DNA of 56,708 bases from Desulfobacteraceae bacterium UBA2174 (GTDB taxonomy: Bacteria; Desulfobacterota; Desulfobacteria; Desulfobacterales; UBA2174), in the NCBI GenBank assembly GCA_002327445.1, contig DCWA01000037.1, positions 1-56,708 of the forward strand, read 5' to 3'. The notes beneath the pieces are model-generated. The model saw only the letters and a program-made list of their open reading frames with translations, did no database searches and was not told where the DNA came from. Positions 16,932-26,123 of this stretch are shown piece after piece. A program made the position numbers and the translations under genes. Numbering within the stretch: the stretch's first letter is position 1; each line of letters begins with the position of its first letter.

Positions 16932-17786
16932 ATGGACGGCGAACGCATCGCGCAAAAGGTCTTTTTGCTGGCGGCGGTCTTGAGCGCGTCGGTGACCGTG
17001 CTTCTCCTGGCCTTTATGGTGATTCTCGGCCTCCCGTTGTTCCAGGGAGGCCTCTTTCTTGAGATCCTCACCCAGCCGTGGCTTCCCGGCCGTCAGCTCT
17101 TCGGCGTTTGGCCGATGATCGCGGGGACTCTGGCGATCGCTTCCCTGGCAGTGGCCATTGCCTTTCCGTTGAGCCTCGGGGTGTCGAGCCTGATCGCCGT
17201 GGTGGCCCCCGGGCGCATCGCCCGACTGGTCAAGTCGGCCGTGGCCTTCATGACCGGCATTCCGACGGTGGTTTACGGTTTCGTGGGGGTCTTTTTGCTC
17301 GTGCCGTTGGTGCGGGAAAGTTTATCCCGGGGCTCGGGGCTGTGCGTGCTGTCGGCAGCTCTCGTTTTGGGGATCCTGGTGGCGCCCACCATGATCCTGT
17401 TTTTCTCCGACGCCCTGGCGCGGGTGCCGCGAAGCCATCGCATTGCCGCCGAAGCCCTGGGCGCCACACCGGCCCAGGTCTTGATCTACGTGCTGATTCC
17501 CGGGGCTTGGCGGGGCATCGTCACCGGGCTGGTCCTTTCCACCGGTCGGGCGGTGGGCGATACACTGATCGCCCTGATGCTGGCCGGCAACGCCGCCCAG
17601 GTTCCCAATAGTCTGTTGGATTCGGCCCGCGCCCTCACAGCCCACATCGCCCTGGTCATTGCCTCGGACTTTGACAGTCTGGAGTTCAAGACCATCTTCG
17701 CCTGCGGCATCCTGCTGTATGCCTTTACCGCTGCCGCCACCCTCGCCGTGCGGCGTCTGGGAAGAAAAAGGACGCCGGCGCGATGA
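16932..17786 (+). CDS. pstC: Phosphate ABC permease PstC
   Basis: A 284-residue inner-membrane permease with about six membrane segments. The first follows the N terminus (VFLLAAVLSASVTVLLLAF). The conserved permease signature is IAAEALGATPAQVLIYVLIP (about residues 176-195), the EAA loop that contacts the ATPase, and GRAVGDTLIALMLAGN is a PstC hallmark. The long periplasmic loop expected after segment 1 is present. Its stop overlaps the pstA start by 4 nt, indicating coupling. Confidence 0.9.
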   Translation: MDGERIAQKVFLLAAVLSASVTVLLLAFMVILGLPLFQGGLFLEILTQPWLPGRQLFGVWPMIAGTLAIASLAVAIAFPLSLGVSSLIAVVAPGRIARLVKSAVAFMTGIPTVVYGFVGVFLLVPLVRESLSRGSGLCVLSAALVLGILVAPTMILFFSDALARVPRSHRIAAEALGATPAQVLIYVLIPGAWRGIVTGLVLSTGRAVGDTLIALMLAGNAAQVPNSLLDSARALTAHIALVIASDFDSLEFKTIFACGILLYAFTAAATLAVRRLGRKRTPAR

Positions 17787-18667
17787 AGCAGCCCCCATTG
17801 GATATGTTCGTCCGCCTGGTGAGTTGGGGCAGCACCCTTTTACTGCTTGCATCGGTGGCGACGGTGATCGGCTTTTTGCTGTTCAAGGGCTACGGCAGCT
17901 TCGACCTCAAGTTGGTGTTCGGGGATACGCCTCCCTTGGAGGCTCTGCTGCTGCGCCGTCCGGTTTTCGGCGGGCTTTTCCCGGCCATGGTGGGCACCCT
18001 TTCCTTGGTGGTGCTGGCCATCAGCTTGGCCGTGCCCATTGGGCTGGCCGCCGGTATTTACATGGCCGAATACGGACGGGGACGCATCCAGCAGGCGTTG
18101 GGTCTTTTTTTCGACATCCTGGCCGGGGTTCCGTCCATCGTGGTGGGCTTGTTCGGGTTCAGCGTGGCCGTTTTCCTGCACCGCCACTTCGGGGGAAGGA
18201 TCTACCCCTGCCTGCTGATTTCGGCCCTGTCCCTGGCTTTTTTGGTGCTTCCCTACCTCATCCGCACCACTCAGAACGCCCTGGAGGCGCTGCCGGAAGC
18301 GGTGCGGCTGACTGCCCCGGCCCTGGGCGCCACCCGCCTGCAGAACATCCGTTTCGTCCTGCTCCCCCGCGCCCTGCCCGGAATCCTGAGCGGCGCGATT
18401 CTGGCAATCGGCCGCTGCGCCGAGGATACGGCCGTGATCATGCTCACTGGAGTGGTGGCCACCGCCGGGTTGCCGCGCTCGCTCTTTTCGTCCTACGAGG
18501 CCCTGCCGTTTTACATCTACTACATCTCCGCCCAATACCGCGACTCGGCCGAACTGGCCACCGGGTACGCCGCGGCCTTGATCCTGCTGGCGATTTGCGC
18601 CATGCTCTTTGCCGCCGCGGCGCTGATCAAGCAGCGCCTCGGCGCCCGATCGCACCAGCGCCTGTGA
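17783..18667 (+). CDS. pstA: Phosphate ABC permease PstA
   Basis: A 294-residue membrane permease, partner of PstC. The first membrane segment lies at about residues 14-34. The EAA-loop motif is AVRLTAPALGATRLQNIRFV (about residues 173-192). The pair AEYGRGRIQQALGL and GRCAEDTAVIMLTGV is typical of PstA. About six membrane segments are predicted by eye. It overlaps pstC by four bases, and pstB begins 11 nt after its stop. Confidence 0.9.
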   Translation: MKQPPLDMFVRLVSWGSTLLLLASVATVIGFLLFKGYGSFDLKLVFGDTPPLEALLLRRPVFGGLFPAMVGTLSLVVLAISLAVPIGLAAGIYMAEYGRGRIQQALGLFFDILAGVPSIVVGLFGFSVAVFLHRHFGGRIYPCLLISALSLAFLVLPYLIRTTQNALEALPEAVRLTAPALGATRLQNIRFVLLPRALPGILSGAILAIGRCAEDTAVIMLTGVVATAGLPRSLFSSYEALPFYIYYISAQYRDSAELATGYAAALILLAICAMLFAAAALIKQRLGARSHQRL

Positions 18668-18678
18668 GATGGCCCGCC

Positions 18679-19386
18679 ATGGACCGCGACGTCAAAATCC
18701 GCATTGCGCACCTTTGCTTCGACTACGGTCGCCGCCGGGTGCTGGACGACGTTTGCGCTGAGATTCCGGCCAACGCCATCACGGCCATCGTCGGCCCGTC
18801 GGGCCAAGGCAAGTCGACCCTCCTCACCTGCCTCAACCGGCTTTGCGACGCTGTTCCCGAAACCCGGGTGAGCGGCCATGTCATGATCCGCTTCCAGGGC
18901 CGATGGCAGGACATCCTGGCGCCGGAAGTCCCCCTGCACTGGCTGCGGCGCAAGGTGGGGATGGTCTTCCAGGCGCCCAATCCGCTGCCCATGAGCATCT
19001 TCAAAAACGTGGCCTTCGCCCTCAAGCTCACCGGCCAGCACCGGCGGCCCGACGTGAACGATCGGGTAGTCCAGGCCCTGGAGCGCGCCTTCCTGTGGGA
19101 CGAGGTCCGCGACCGGCTCCACCACGACGCCCGCACCCTTTCCGGCGGCCAGCAGCAGCGCCTGTGCATCGCCCGCGCCCTGATCCTGGAGCCGGAGATC
19201 CTGCTTCTGGATGAACCGACATCTTCGTTGGACAGCCAGGCGGGCGAGGTGATCGAGTCGCTGCTTCTCACCTTGCGCAAACGCTGCACCTTGGTGATGG
19301 TTTCCCACTACCAGGACCAAGTGCGCCGGGTGGCCGACTGCGTCCTGCAACTCAACGCCGGGAAATTAATCCCTTTGCCGATCTAA
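18679..19386 (+). CDS. pstB: Phosphate ABC ATPase PstB
   Basis: A 235-residue ABC ATPase. Walker A is GPSGQGKST (canonical PstB has GCGKS), the Q-loop is MVFQAPNPLPMSI, the signature is LSGGQQQRLCIARAL and Walker B is ILLLDEPTSSLD. The switch His lies in VSHYQDQVRR, unlike the THNMQQA of standard PstB. The ATG at 18679 gives the usual MDRDVKIRI start; another ATG at 18669 is out of frame. The divergent motifs suggest a branch distinct from the enterobacterial transporter. No phoU, phoB or phoR follows. Confidence 0.88.
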   Translation: MDRDVKIRIAHLCFDYGRRRVLDDVCAEIPANAITAIVGPSGQGKSTLLTCLNRLCDAVPETRVSGHVMIRFQGRWQDILAPEVPLHWLRRKVGMVFQAPNPLPMSIFKNVAFALKLTGQHRRPDVNDRVVQALERAFLWDEVRDRLHHDARTLSGGQQQRLCIARALILEPEILLLDEPTSSLDSQAGEVIESLLLTLRKRCTLVMVSHYQDQVRRVADCVLQLNAGKLIPLPI

Positions 19387-19487
19387 ACAATAGTAGTTCT
19401 TGCTTCAAAAGTGGCTGTCATTTTTAAAACAGGGCCGCAAGGGCAATGGGGTCCCGTTTGTCGTCTGCTTTTTCGAAAGGAGATGGA

Positions 19488-20415
19488 ATGCCCGCTTCCT
19501 TCATGGACTGTTTTCCGGGCCTGACCACCTGACTGCAGGTCTCACGCATTCCCCTGGCCGCATCCGTGGCCGCGCTGGACCAGATGCAAAAGTCCGTCGA
19601 ACTGTGGGATTCAATCTCTCCAACCAGGCGATGGAGGCCGGTTTTTTCCTGGCCAGCCGATTCAATAACGGCCTCGCGCCCTGCGGATGGGACGGCACCG
19701 ATGCCTGGATGCGACTAGCGGACGACTTGTCCCGATCCTGGGCCGACTTCGTCCGGGATCAGACCGTCGCTTCGCTCGATACCATTCGCCGGCGCCGCCG
19801 GGGCGAACTCGGTTTCCGATCAACTGCTTCTTGATTTGCCGAGCCTTCGTCTCTGGGACCTCTCCGAGGCCAACTCCCATGCTGTAGGCAACTACACCGT
19901 GGTTTTCGCGCCTCGTGCCAGCCATCGTTCCAATATCGCCGAACGCACGGCGCTTTTTTGCGGGGCCATGGGCTGAGCCGCACGGCGCTGGCCAAAAAAA
20001 ATGCGCCGACGAGATTCCGCTGCTCATGGCCACGCTGATCCTTCATCCCGACCCGGGACGGACCTTCGGCAGTGCCGGCGCGCCGAATTTCCCCGCCGGC
20101 TTCATCCGGGACACCTTTCAGAAGATTTTTGTCGGCAACGAACTGATCCGGGGCAAGTTGAGCATCGGCGAGCGGACCATCGGAATCAAGGATTATCCGG
20201 CCGGCGCGCCGATCTGGGCGCTGGGCGGCAAGCGGAACGACATCGCCCCCGAGGGCCAGGCGGTGGGGCATCTGCCGCTCATCCACAACGTGGCGGAGGC
20301 CGACAAGTTGTCTCTGACCTGCGATGGCGGCCACATGGCCCTGTTTCGATCCGAGAAGATACTCGATCAATACTACACCCGCATCGCCGATTTTCTGCTG
20401 GCCCACAGCGACTGA
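19488..20415 (+). pseudogene. Decayed PHA synthase/depolymerase-like alpha/beta hydrolase
   Basis: Remnant of one gene, now in several frames. Near 19843-19978 a fragment reads LRLWDLSEANSHAVGNYTVV and continues to an early stop. From about 20010 in another frame comes QKCADEIPLLMATLILHPD, and the rest runs to 20415 with the late alpha/beta-hydrolase motifs APIWALGGKRNDIAPEG and LTCDGGHMALF, which match the Asp and His regions of PhaC/PhaZ-like enzymes. The nucleophile elbow is absent, so an internal deletion is likely. A run of eight A near 19996 coincides with one frame change. The family assignment is by pattern only. It converges on the PhaE-like remnant at 20420. Confidence 0.5.
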
Positions 20416-20419
20416 GGCG

Positions 20420-21225
20420 CTATTTTTCTTCTTTGGGGGACCGCCCTGAACCTGAAGGGGCGCCGAAAAGCCCCGTGAAGGGCGGCATGCCGGCGGCCTG
20501 TTGGGCCATGCGGGTAAAGTCCGAACCCATTTCAATCCACTGCTGAAAATTCCGATCGAAGGCCTGCCTGTGCGCCAGGTAGGTCTGGACGATGGGCTGC
20601 AGGTAGCGGTCCGGAAACTCTCCCAGCGCATTGTCACCGTAGCGGATGATGAGCTGCAGCACCGGCACCGGCAGGAGCAGATGCCTGTTTTTGGCCTGAT
20701 CCGGAACGATCTGGGTGAGGACGAAGGCGGTGACATCCTCGAGTCCCTTCTGGGTCGGCACCGGTATCGCCTTGAGCAGGGGTTCCATGGCCTGCTGGCG
20801 CGCGGTGAGAAACGCGTTCATGGCGGTGATGGTTTTGCTCATGGCGCCGCTGTATTCCGGCGATTGGAAGAGCGTCATGTAATGACCTTCGAGGATCCGG
20901 ATCCACATCTGGTAAATGCGGCGGGAATCCTCTGGCAGGGTGCCTTTTTCCGCCATCTGCGCCAATTCGTCCTGGAGCACCTGGATCGATTTCACCAGAG
21001 GGACGCCGAGCAGGTGGATCGGTTTGTTGGCGACGGCCTGAAACAGATGGTAGCGATCCAGAGCAGGGCATCCGCGCCGCCGGTGGTTTTTTCCGTATGG
21101 CTGTCGGCGGGAGGCGGGAACCACATCCTTGCCAGGGTGCCCATGGCATCCGAAGAAGCCCGCATCCAGATGGAGAAAGGATCTTCCGGTGGAGCGCGGT
21201 GTTCAGACGAGTCGGTCATCGGCAT
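20420..21225 (-). pseudogene. Frameshifted PhaE-like (PHA synthase subunit) gene
   Basis: The N-terminal part (21225 down to about 21070) begins MPMTDSSEHRAPPEDPFSIW and the body (about 21070 to 20420) continues in another frame, LDRYHLFQAVANKPIHLLGV, with ILEGHYMTLFQSPEYSGAMS, a segment that looks like the helical region of PhaE or PhaC-type proteins. The two frames join between about 21055 and 21090, near a run of six A on this strand, so one indel would restore a protein of about 268 residues. This could be real decay or a sequencing error. The neighbouring decayed hydrolase argues for real loss of polyhydroxyalkanoate synthesis. Confidence 0.55.
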
Positions 21226-21340
21226 CGATCCTCCCGGGCCAGAGATCGAGTGCTGTCGATTCGGCGCAGCGGGAGATGGCGCCGACGCTTGTTCTAAATT
21301 AGTTATGATTATTATATTGGGGCCGATTCAGAAAGCAAAG

Positions 21341-21366
21341 AAAAAAGGCCGCCCTTGAGGGCGGCC
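21341..21366 (-). terminator. Intrinsic terminator after the ferritin-like gene
   Basis: On the minus strand a GGCCGCCC / GGGCGGCC stem of 8 bp with a 4-nt loop is followed by six T. It lies 40 nt downstream of the ferritin-like stop and marks the end of the minus-strand unit that starts at the por genes. Confidence 0.85.
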
Positions 21367-21405
21367 CGGTGAAGGATATCGAAGGGTAAAAGCGGGGGCG
21401 GTGGA

Positions 21406-21936
21406 TCAGGCCCCGTCGAGGCCGTGTTTTTCCATGCGCTGGAACCAGCTGACGGGGTCCTTGAAGTACTCGTAGGTGTCTTCCAGGGACAGGCGGTGCT
21501 CCCGTTCCATGGTCTCCAGCATGCCATAGAAGGTTTGCTCCACCGGGTCGTCAGCCGCCTCGCGCAGTTTTTTGTAGTGGGCTTCGCCCTTGGCCTCGAA
21601 GGCGATGGCGATCTTGACAGCTTCCATGTCGCTGGTGCGGTTTTCCGGCGAGTTTTCCACCGCTTCCACCACCGATTTGAGCACGTCGCGGACCTTGGTG
21701 CCCTTCACGGTCAGAGGCAACGTTTCGGGCCATTTGCCGTCTTCCTTCAATTTCTGATGCAGGACCTGGATGCGCTGGTAGTGCTCCCGCTCGTCGGCGG
21801 CTAGAGTCTCGAACATCTTCTTGCCCAGCGGATCGGTGGTGCGCTCGGCGTGCTTCTGGTAGAAGGCGGCTTCCTGTTCTTCGTTGTTGAGCGCCACTTC
21901 CAGCGCTTCGATGCGTTCCTGGGTGTTGGCGGTCAT
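21406..21936 (-). CDS. Ferritin-like / rubrerythrin-type diiron protein
   Basis: A 176-residue helical protein of the ferritin-like superfamily. Glu and His residues fit a diiron four-helix bundle: LNNEEQEAAFYQKHAERT (about residues 17-34), DEREHYQRIQ (about 49-58), IAFEAKGEAHYKKL (about 111-124) and LETMEREHRLSLED. No rubredoxin Cys pair is present at the C terminus, so it is the short form. Such proteins protect anaerobes from peroxide. It is the last gene before the terminator at 21341 and follows the nuoG-like gene by 72 nt. Confidence 0.82.
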   Translation of the reverse strand: MTANTQERIEALEVALNNEEQEAAFYQKHAERTTDPLGKKMFETLAADEREHYQRIQVLHQKLKEDGKWPETLPLTVKGTKVRDVLKSVVEAVENSPENRTSDMEAVKIAIAFEAKGEAHYKKLREAADDPVEQTFYGMLETMEREHRLSLEDTYEYFKDPVSWFQRMEKHGLDGA

Positions 21937-22008
21937 CGATCGGTCCTTTCCGGCTGCGGCCCGAAGGCCCGGTCAGGCGCCGGCGGGGACCGCCGGCGCG
22001 GGTTGCGG

Positions 22009-22725
22009 CTACCGGCAATGCACGCAGTGCTCGGTAAAATGCGACAGGGGCTGATTGGTGATCTTGGCGAAGTACTCGAGCTGTTTGACCGGGGCGATGA
22101 GGCGGCCGCAGCTTTCGCAGCGCTGCATCGGATAGTCGGTCTTCCAGATGGTGCGGATTCCGTCCTTTTCCTTCAAGGGGATGACGTCCACCGGGCACAC
22201 CGCGGAGCAGGCCCCGCAGGCGATGCAATCCGGCGGCGCTTCGTTGAAGGGCGTGGCGATCCGCCGCGTGGTGCCGCGGCCTTCGAAGCCGATGGCCGAT
22301 ACGCCCACCACCTCGCGGCAGGTGCGCACGCAAAGGCCGCAAAGGATGCACCCTTTGACCTCCACCTCGAAGCGGGTCTTTTCGATACCGAGGTCGGCGG
22401 CCATTTGCAGCAGGGTGGGGTGGGTGGGGTTGCGCGCCAGCATCAGTTCGATCACCAGCCGGCGCACGTTGAGGACCCGTTCGGTGGCCGTCTGGACCTC
22501 CAGCCCCTCCTCCACCTCGTAGATGCAGGAGGCCACCATCCGGGTTCGCTGGCCGTGGCGGATTTCCACCATGCACATGCGGCAGGCGCCGTAGGGGGCC
22601 AGTTCTTCGTTGCTGCACAGGTGGGGGATCTGGATATTGACGCTGCGGGCCGCCTCCAGAAGGGTGGTCCCGGCCTCGGCCTGGACTTGCCGACCATCGA
22701 TGGTCAGCGTGACTGTTTGCGACAT
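22009..22725 (-). CDS. NuoG/HoxU-like Fe-S subunit, short form
   Basis: A 238-residue iron-sulfur protein equal to the N-terminal part of NuoG and to the gamma subunits of NAD-linked hydrogenases. The [2Fe-2S] ferredoxin motif is CSNEELAPYGACRMCMVEI (about residues 37-55), followed by a further Cys in VASCIYE. Next come two [4Fe-4S] motifs, CILCGLCVRTC (about 125-135) and CIACGACSAVCP (about 167-178). Unusually, the C-terminal end has CESCGRLI and HCVHCR, which look like a zinc ribbon. The molybdopterin-like domain of true NuoG is absent, so it is an electron-transfer subunit. It lies between nuoF and the ferritin-like gene. Confidence 0.85.
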   Translation of the reverse strand: MSQTVTLTIDGRQVQAEAGTTLLEAARSVNIQIPHLCSNEELAPYGACRMCMVEIRHGQRTRMVASCIYEVEEGLEVQTATERVLNVRRLVIELMLARNPTHPTLLQMAADLGIEKTRFEVEVKGCILCGLCVRTCREVVGVSAIGFEGRGTTRRIATPFNEAPPDCIACGACSAVCPVDVIPLKEKDGIRTIWKTDYPMQRCESCGRLIAPVKQLEYFAKITNQPLSHFTEHCVHCR

Positions 22726-22788
22726 CTCGCTCTCCCTTGGGCTATCCGGGATCCGGCCCCATAAACCCCCAGGCCGGCCGCGGTTTTA

Positions 22789-24642
22789 TCACACGATGGT
22801 GATCGCATCGAACTTGCAGGCCTCGTAGCAGGCCCCGCACTTGATGCATTTTTCCTGGTCGATCTGGTGGACTTCCTTCTTTTCGCCACTGGCGGCACCG
22901 GTGGGGCAGACCCGGGCGCAAGCATGGCAGCCGGTGCACTTGTCCGGGTCGATCCCATAGGTGATCAGGGCCTTGCAGACACCGGCGGGGCACTTCTTGT
23001 CGATGATGTGCGCCTCGTACTCGCTACGGAAATAGCGCAGCGTGGTGAGGACCGGATTGGGCGCCGATGCACCCAGCGCGCACAGCGAGCCGTCCTTGAT
23101 GGCCTGGCACATCCATTCCAGGGTGTCCAGGTCTTCGAGCTTCCCTTCGCCCTCGGTGATGCGGTCGAGGATCTTGCGCATCTGGTAGATGCCTTCGCGG
23201 CAGGGGGTGCACTTGCCGCAGGATTCCTGTTCGAGGAATTTCAGGAAGTACTTGGCCACATCCACCATGCAGTTGCGTTCGTCCATGACGATCATGCCGC
23301 CGGAGCCCATCATGGTGCCCAGCTTGGAGAGCTCGTCGAAGTCCACCGGCATGTCGAGGTAGGCTTCCGGGATGCATCCGCCCGAGGGCCCTCCGGTCTG
23401 CACCGCCTTGAATTTGCGGCCCTTGGGGATGCCGCCGCCGATTTCGTACACGATTTCGCGCAAGGTGATGCCCATGGGCACTTCCACCAGCCCGGTGTTG
23501 TTGATCTTGCCCACCAGGGAGAAGATCTTGGTGCCCTTGCTGTGCTCCGTGCCGATGGACGCGTACCACTGGGCCCCCTTGTTGACGATCAGGGGAACGT
23601 TGGCCCAGGTTTCCACATTGTTGAGGCAGGTCGGCTTGTCGTAGAGCCCCTTGTCGGTGGCGTGGACGTACTTGGCGCGCGGCTCGCCGATGCGCCCCTC
23701 GATGGAGGCGAACAGGGCTGACGATTCACCGCAGACGAAGGCGCCGCCGCCGCGGTTGATCACGATGTCGAAGTCGAATCCGCTGCCGAGAATGTTTTCA
23801 CCCAGCAGTCCTATTTCCCGGGCCTTGTTAATGGCCAGCGTGATGTTTTCCACCGCCAGCGGATACTCGTTGCGTACGTAGATGTAGCCGTGGCTGGAGC
23901 CGATGGCGTAGGCGCCGATGATCATTCCTTCGAGCACCGAATGCGGGTTGCCCTCCAGAAGACTCCGGTCCATGTACGCCCCGGGGTCGCCTTCGTCGGC
24001 GTTGCAGATCACATACTTGGGCGATCCCTCCGCCTTGCGGGTGGCATTCCACTTGCGCCCCGTGGGGAAGCCGCCGCCGCCCCGGCCGCGCAGGCCGGCG
24101 GCGCCGATCTCGTCGATCACCCCCTGAGGGTCGCCCTGGTCCAGGACCTTGGCCAGGGCGCCATAGCCGCCGATGGCCAGATAGTCCGCGATTTTGGTCG
24201 GTTCGATCATCCCGTTCATGCCGAAGACCAGGCGCATCTGCTTCTTGTAGAATGGCACTTCGTGCTCGTGGACGATCTTCTCCTTGGTGACCGGATCCCG
24301 GTAGAGGAGGCGGTCGATGATCTCGTTGTCGAGAATCGTCTTGTCGATGATTTCCGGCACGTCATCGGCCTTGATGCGCTGGTAGAAGATTTTCTGGGGG
24401 TGGATGACCACCATGGGGCCCCGTTCGCAGAAGCCGTGGCAACCGGTGCGCCGAAGGGCGATCTTTTCGGTCAGCTCCCGATCAGCCAGCTCCTGCTCGA
24501 ACCGCTCGACCAGGTTGCGCGTCCCGTGGGCCAGGCACCCGGTGCCGCAACAGATGGCGATGCAGGCTCTGTTCGGGTCCAGGCGGGCATTGAGTTCCTG
24601 TTGCAGGTCTCTCAACTTTGCGGTGGATTTAATCTTCTTCAT
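22789..24642 (-). CDS. nuoF: NuoF-like NAD(H)-binding flavoprotein with extra Fe-S domains
   Basis: A 617-residue diaphorase subunit. Residues about 25-110 form a thioredoxin-like [2Fe-2S] domain (CCGTGCLAHG, GCHGFCERGP). The centre is the NuoF core with GLRGRGGGGFPTGRKW for NADH and FMN, CNADEGDPGAYMDR, and ESCGKCTPCREGIYQMR for the N3 cluster. The C-terminal end carries two ferredoxin motifs, CTGCHACARVCP and CIKCGACYEACK. This is the domain order of HndC/HydB-like flavoproteins of bifurcating or NAD-linked complexes. Its 5-prime end overlaps nuoE by 14 nt. Together with the POR genes upstream it suggests electron flow between pyruvate oxidation and NAD. Confidence 0.9.
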   Translation of the reverse strand: MKKIKSTAKLRDLQQELNARLDPNRACIAICCGTGCLAHGTRNLVERFEQELADRELTEKIALRRTGCHGFCERGPMVVIHPQKIFYQRIKADDVPEIIDKTILDNEIIDRLLYRDPVTKEKIVHEHEVPFYKKQMRLVFGMNGMIEPTKIADYLAIGGYGALAKVLDQGDPQGVIDEIGAAGLRGRGGGGFPTGRKWNATRKAEGSPKYVICNADEGDPGAYMDRSLLEGNPHSVLEGMIIGAYAIGSSHGYIYVRNEYPLAVENITLAINKAREIGLLGENILGSGFDFDIVINRGGGAFVCGESSALFASIEGRIGEPRAKYVHATDKGLYDKPTCLNNVETWANVPLIVNKGAQWYASIGTEHSKGTKIFSLVGKINNTGLVEVPMGITLREIVYEIGGGIPKGRKFKAVQTGGPSGGCIPEAYLDMPVDFDELSKLGTMMGSGGMIVMDERNCMVDVAKYFLKFLEQESCGKCTPCREGIYQMRKILDRITEGEGKLEDLDTLEWMCQAIKDGSLCALGASAPNPVLTTLRYFRSEYEAHIIDKKCPAGVCKALITYGIDPDKCTGCHACARVCPTGAASGEKKEVHQIDQEKCIKCGACYEACKFDAITIV

Positions 24643-25105
24643 CGGTCGCGACCTTTTTTCCCAGCTTTTTAAGAAGTTTGTTGGCCTTGGCGAGCGTCAT
24701 CTGACCCTGGTACTCGTCATCGACCACCAGGATCGGGCCCAGGGCGCAGGCGCCGAGGCAGTTGACCGTCTCGAAGGTGAATTCGAGATCCGCGGTGGTT
24801 TGACCGGCCTTGCAATTCAGAACCCGCTCGATGCCGTCCTGGATGATGGGGGCGCCACGCACGTGGCAGGCGGTGCCGACGCAGAGGCTCAGTTGGTGTT
24901 TGCCCCGCGGCGTGAGGCTGAAGGCCCGATAGAAGGTAGCCACCTCGTAGATCCGGCTCAGGGGCACGTGGAGCTGGGCGCAGACGGCTACCAGGACATC
25001 CTTCGGCAGGTAGTTGAACTCTTTTTGCACATCCTGGAGGATCGGAACGAGGAAGCCCTTGTCGTTGTTATACTTGCCGATGATTTGCGCTACTTTTTCT
25101 TGCAT
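24629..25105 (-). CDS. nuoE: NuoE-like [2Fe-2S] subunit
   Basis: A 158-residue thioredoxin-fold [2Fe-2S] protein. The four cluster Cys are in CVGTACHVRG and VNCLGACALGP (about residues 76-82 and 114-119), with the usual spacing. The N-terminal helical part (ILQDVQKEFNYLPKDVL) is as in HndA/NuoE. It accepts electrons from the flavin subunit. It overlaps nuoF and follows porB by 48 nt on the same strand, so all these genes are presumably one transcription unit. Confidence 0.9.
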   Translation of the reverse strand: MQEKVAQIIGKYNNDKGFLVPILQDVQKEFNYLPKDVLVAVCAQLHVPLSRIYEVATFYRAFSLTPRGKHQLSLCVGTACHVRGAPIIQDGIERVLNCKAGQTTADLEFTFETVNCLGACALGPILVVDDEYQGQMTLAKANKLLKKLGKKVATDEED

Positions 25106-25153
25106 GGTCGATACCTCGGCGGCCGATCGCGCGCCGGTGCGGCGCCCGAGGGG

Positions 25154-26083
25154 CTAGAATTTGAACTGGGTCTTGGCGACCAGCTTGCGGTATTCGTAAT
25201 TGACGCGTTCCTGGATCACGGCGGTGATTTCCGGGGTGAGGTGCCGGAAACGGCCCTGGGGCTTCAGGTACTCTTCCACCGGGCGCAATTCGGGGACATC
25301 CACCGTGATCCGGTAGCGGCCATCCACCACCTCGAACAGCGGGAAGATGCCGGTTTCCACCGCCAGACGGCCGATCCAGATCGACTTGCTCGGCGGGATG
25401 CGCCAGCCGGTGGGGCAGACAGAAAGCACGTGGATGTAGGCCGGTCCGGGGGTCCGCGCCGCTTTTTGCACCTTTTCCATCAGGTCGAAGGGGTAGCTGG
25501 AGCAGGCGGTGGCCACGTAGGGGACGTTGTGGGCCACGGCGATTTCGGCCATGTTCTTCTTCCAGGTGATCTGGCCGGGCACCTTCTTGCCGGCCGGAGA
25601 CGTGGTGGTGCTGGCGCCGAAGGGGGTCGAGGACGAACGCTGGATGCCGGTGTTCATATAAGCTTCGTTGTCGTAGCAGACGTAAACGAAGCTGTGGCCG
25701 CGCTCGAAGGCCCCCGACAGGGCCTGCAGCCCGATGTCGGTGGTGGCACCATCGCCGCCCATGCCCAAAAACACCGTGCCGCGATCCTTGATCCGACCTT
25801 TGCGGGCCAGGGCCTTGTAGGCCGACTCGGCCCCGGAAAGCACCGCGGCGGTGTTCTCGAAGGCCACGTGAATCCAAGGAACATCCCAGTTGGTGAACGG
25901 CAGCGGCGAGGAGATGATCTCCATGCATCCGGTGGCGCTGGCGACGATCACGTTCTTGCCCAGGGCCTTGGCCACCAGACGCACGGCCAAGGCTTCGGCG
26001 CATCCCTGGCAGGCCCGGTGGCCCGGCTTGAAGTATTCCTGCTTTTCCAGGATCCGTGCGGAGTAAACATTGACTGCTTCCAT
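25154..26083 (-). CDS. porB: 2-oxoacid:ferredoxin oxidoreductase beta subunit
   Basis: A 309-residue thiamine-diphosphate-binding subunit. N-terminal cluster cysteines are seen in HRACQGCAEALAVR (about residues 22-35) and a further Cys in ASATGCMEI. The TPP motif is GDGATTDIGLQALSGA (about 108-123), ending NEAYMNTGIQ, with STPFGASTTTSPAG diagnostic for pyruvate-type POR beta subunits. Pyruvate is the likely substrate; 2-ketoisovalerate cannot be excluded. It is encoded 40 nt downstream of porA. Confidence 0.92.
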   Translation of the reverse strand: MEAVNVYSARILEKQEYFKPGHRACQGCAEALAVRLVAKALGKNVIVASATGCMEIISSPLPFTNWDVPWIHVAFENTAAVLSGAESAYKALARKGRIKDRGTVFLGMGGDGATTDIGLQALSGAFERGHSFVYVCYDNEAYMNTGIQRSSSTPFGASTTTSPAGKKVPGQITWKKNMAEIAVAHNVPYVATACSSYPFDLMEKVQKAARTPGPAYIHVLSVCPTGWRIPPSKSIWIGRLAVETGIFPLFEVVDGRYRITVDVPELRPVEEYLKPQGRFRHLTPEITAVIQERVNYEYRKLVAKTQFKF

Positions 26084-26123
26084 AGGTCACTCTCCGTGGT
26101 GGCGCCGAATCGGCACCGACAGG

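Noticed and set aside
19412..19430. CTGTCATTTTTAAAACAGG resembles a PHO box
   Set aside because: It lies downstream of pstB rather than upstream of the operon and only one half-site matches.
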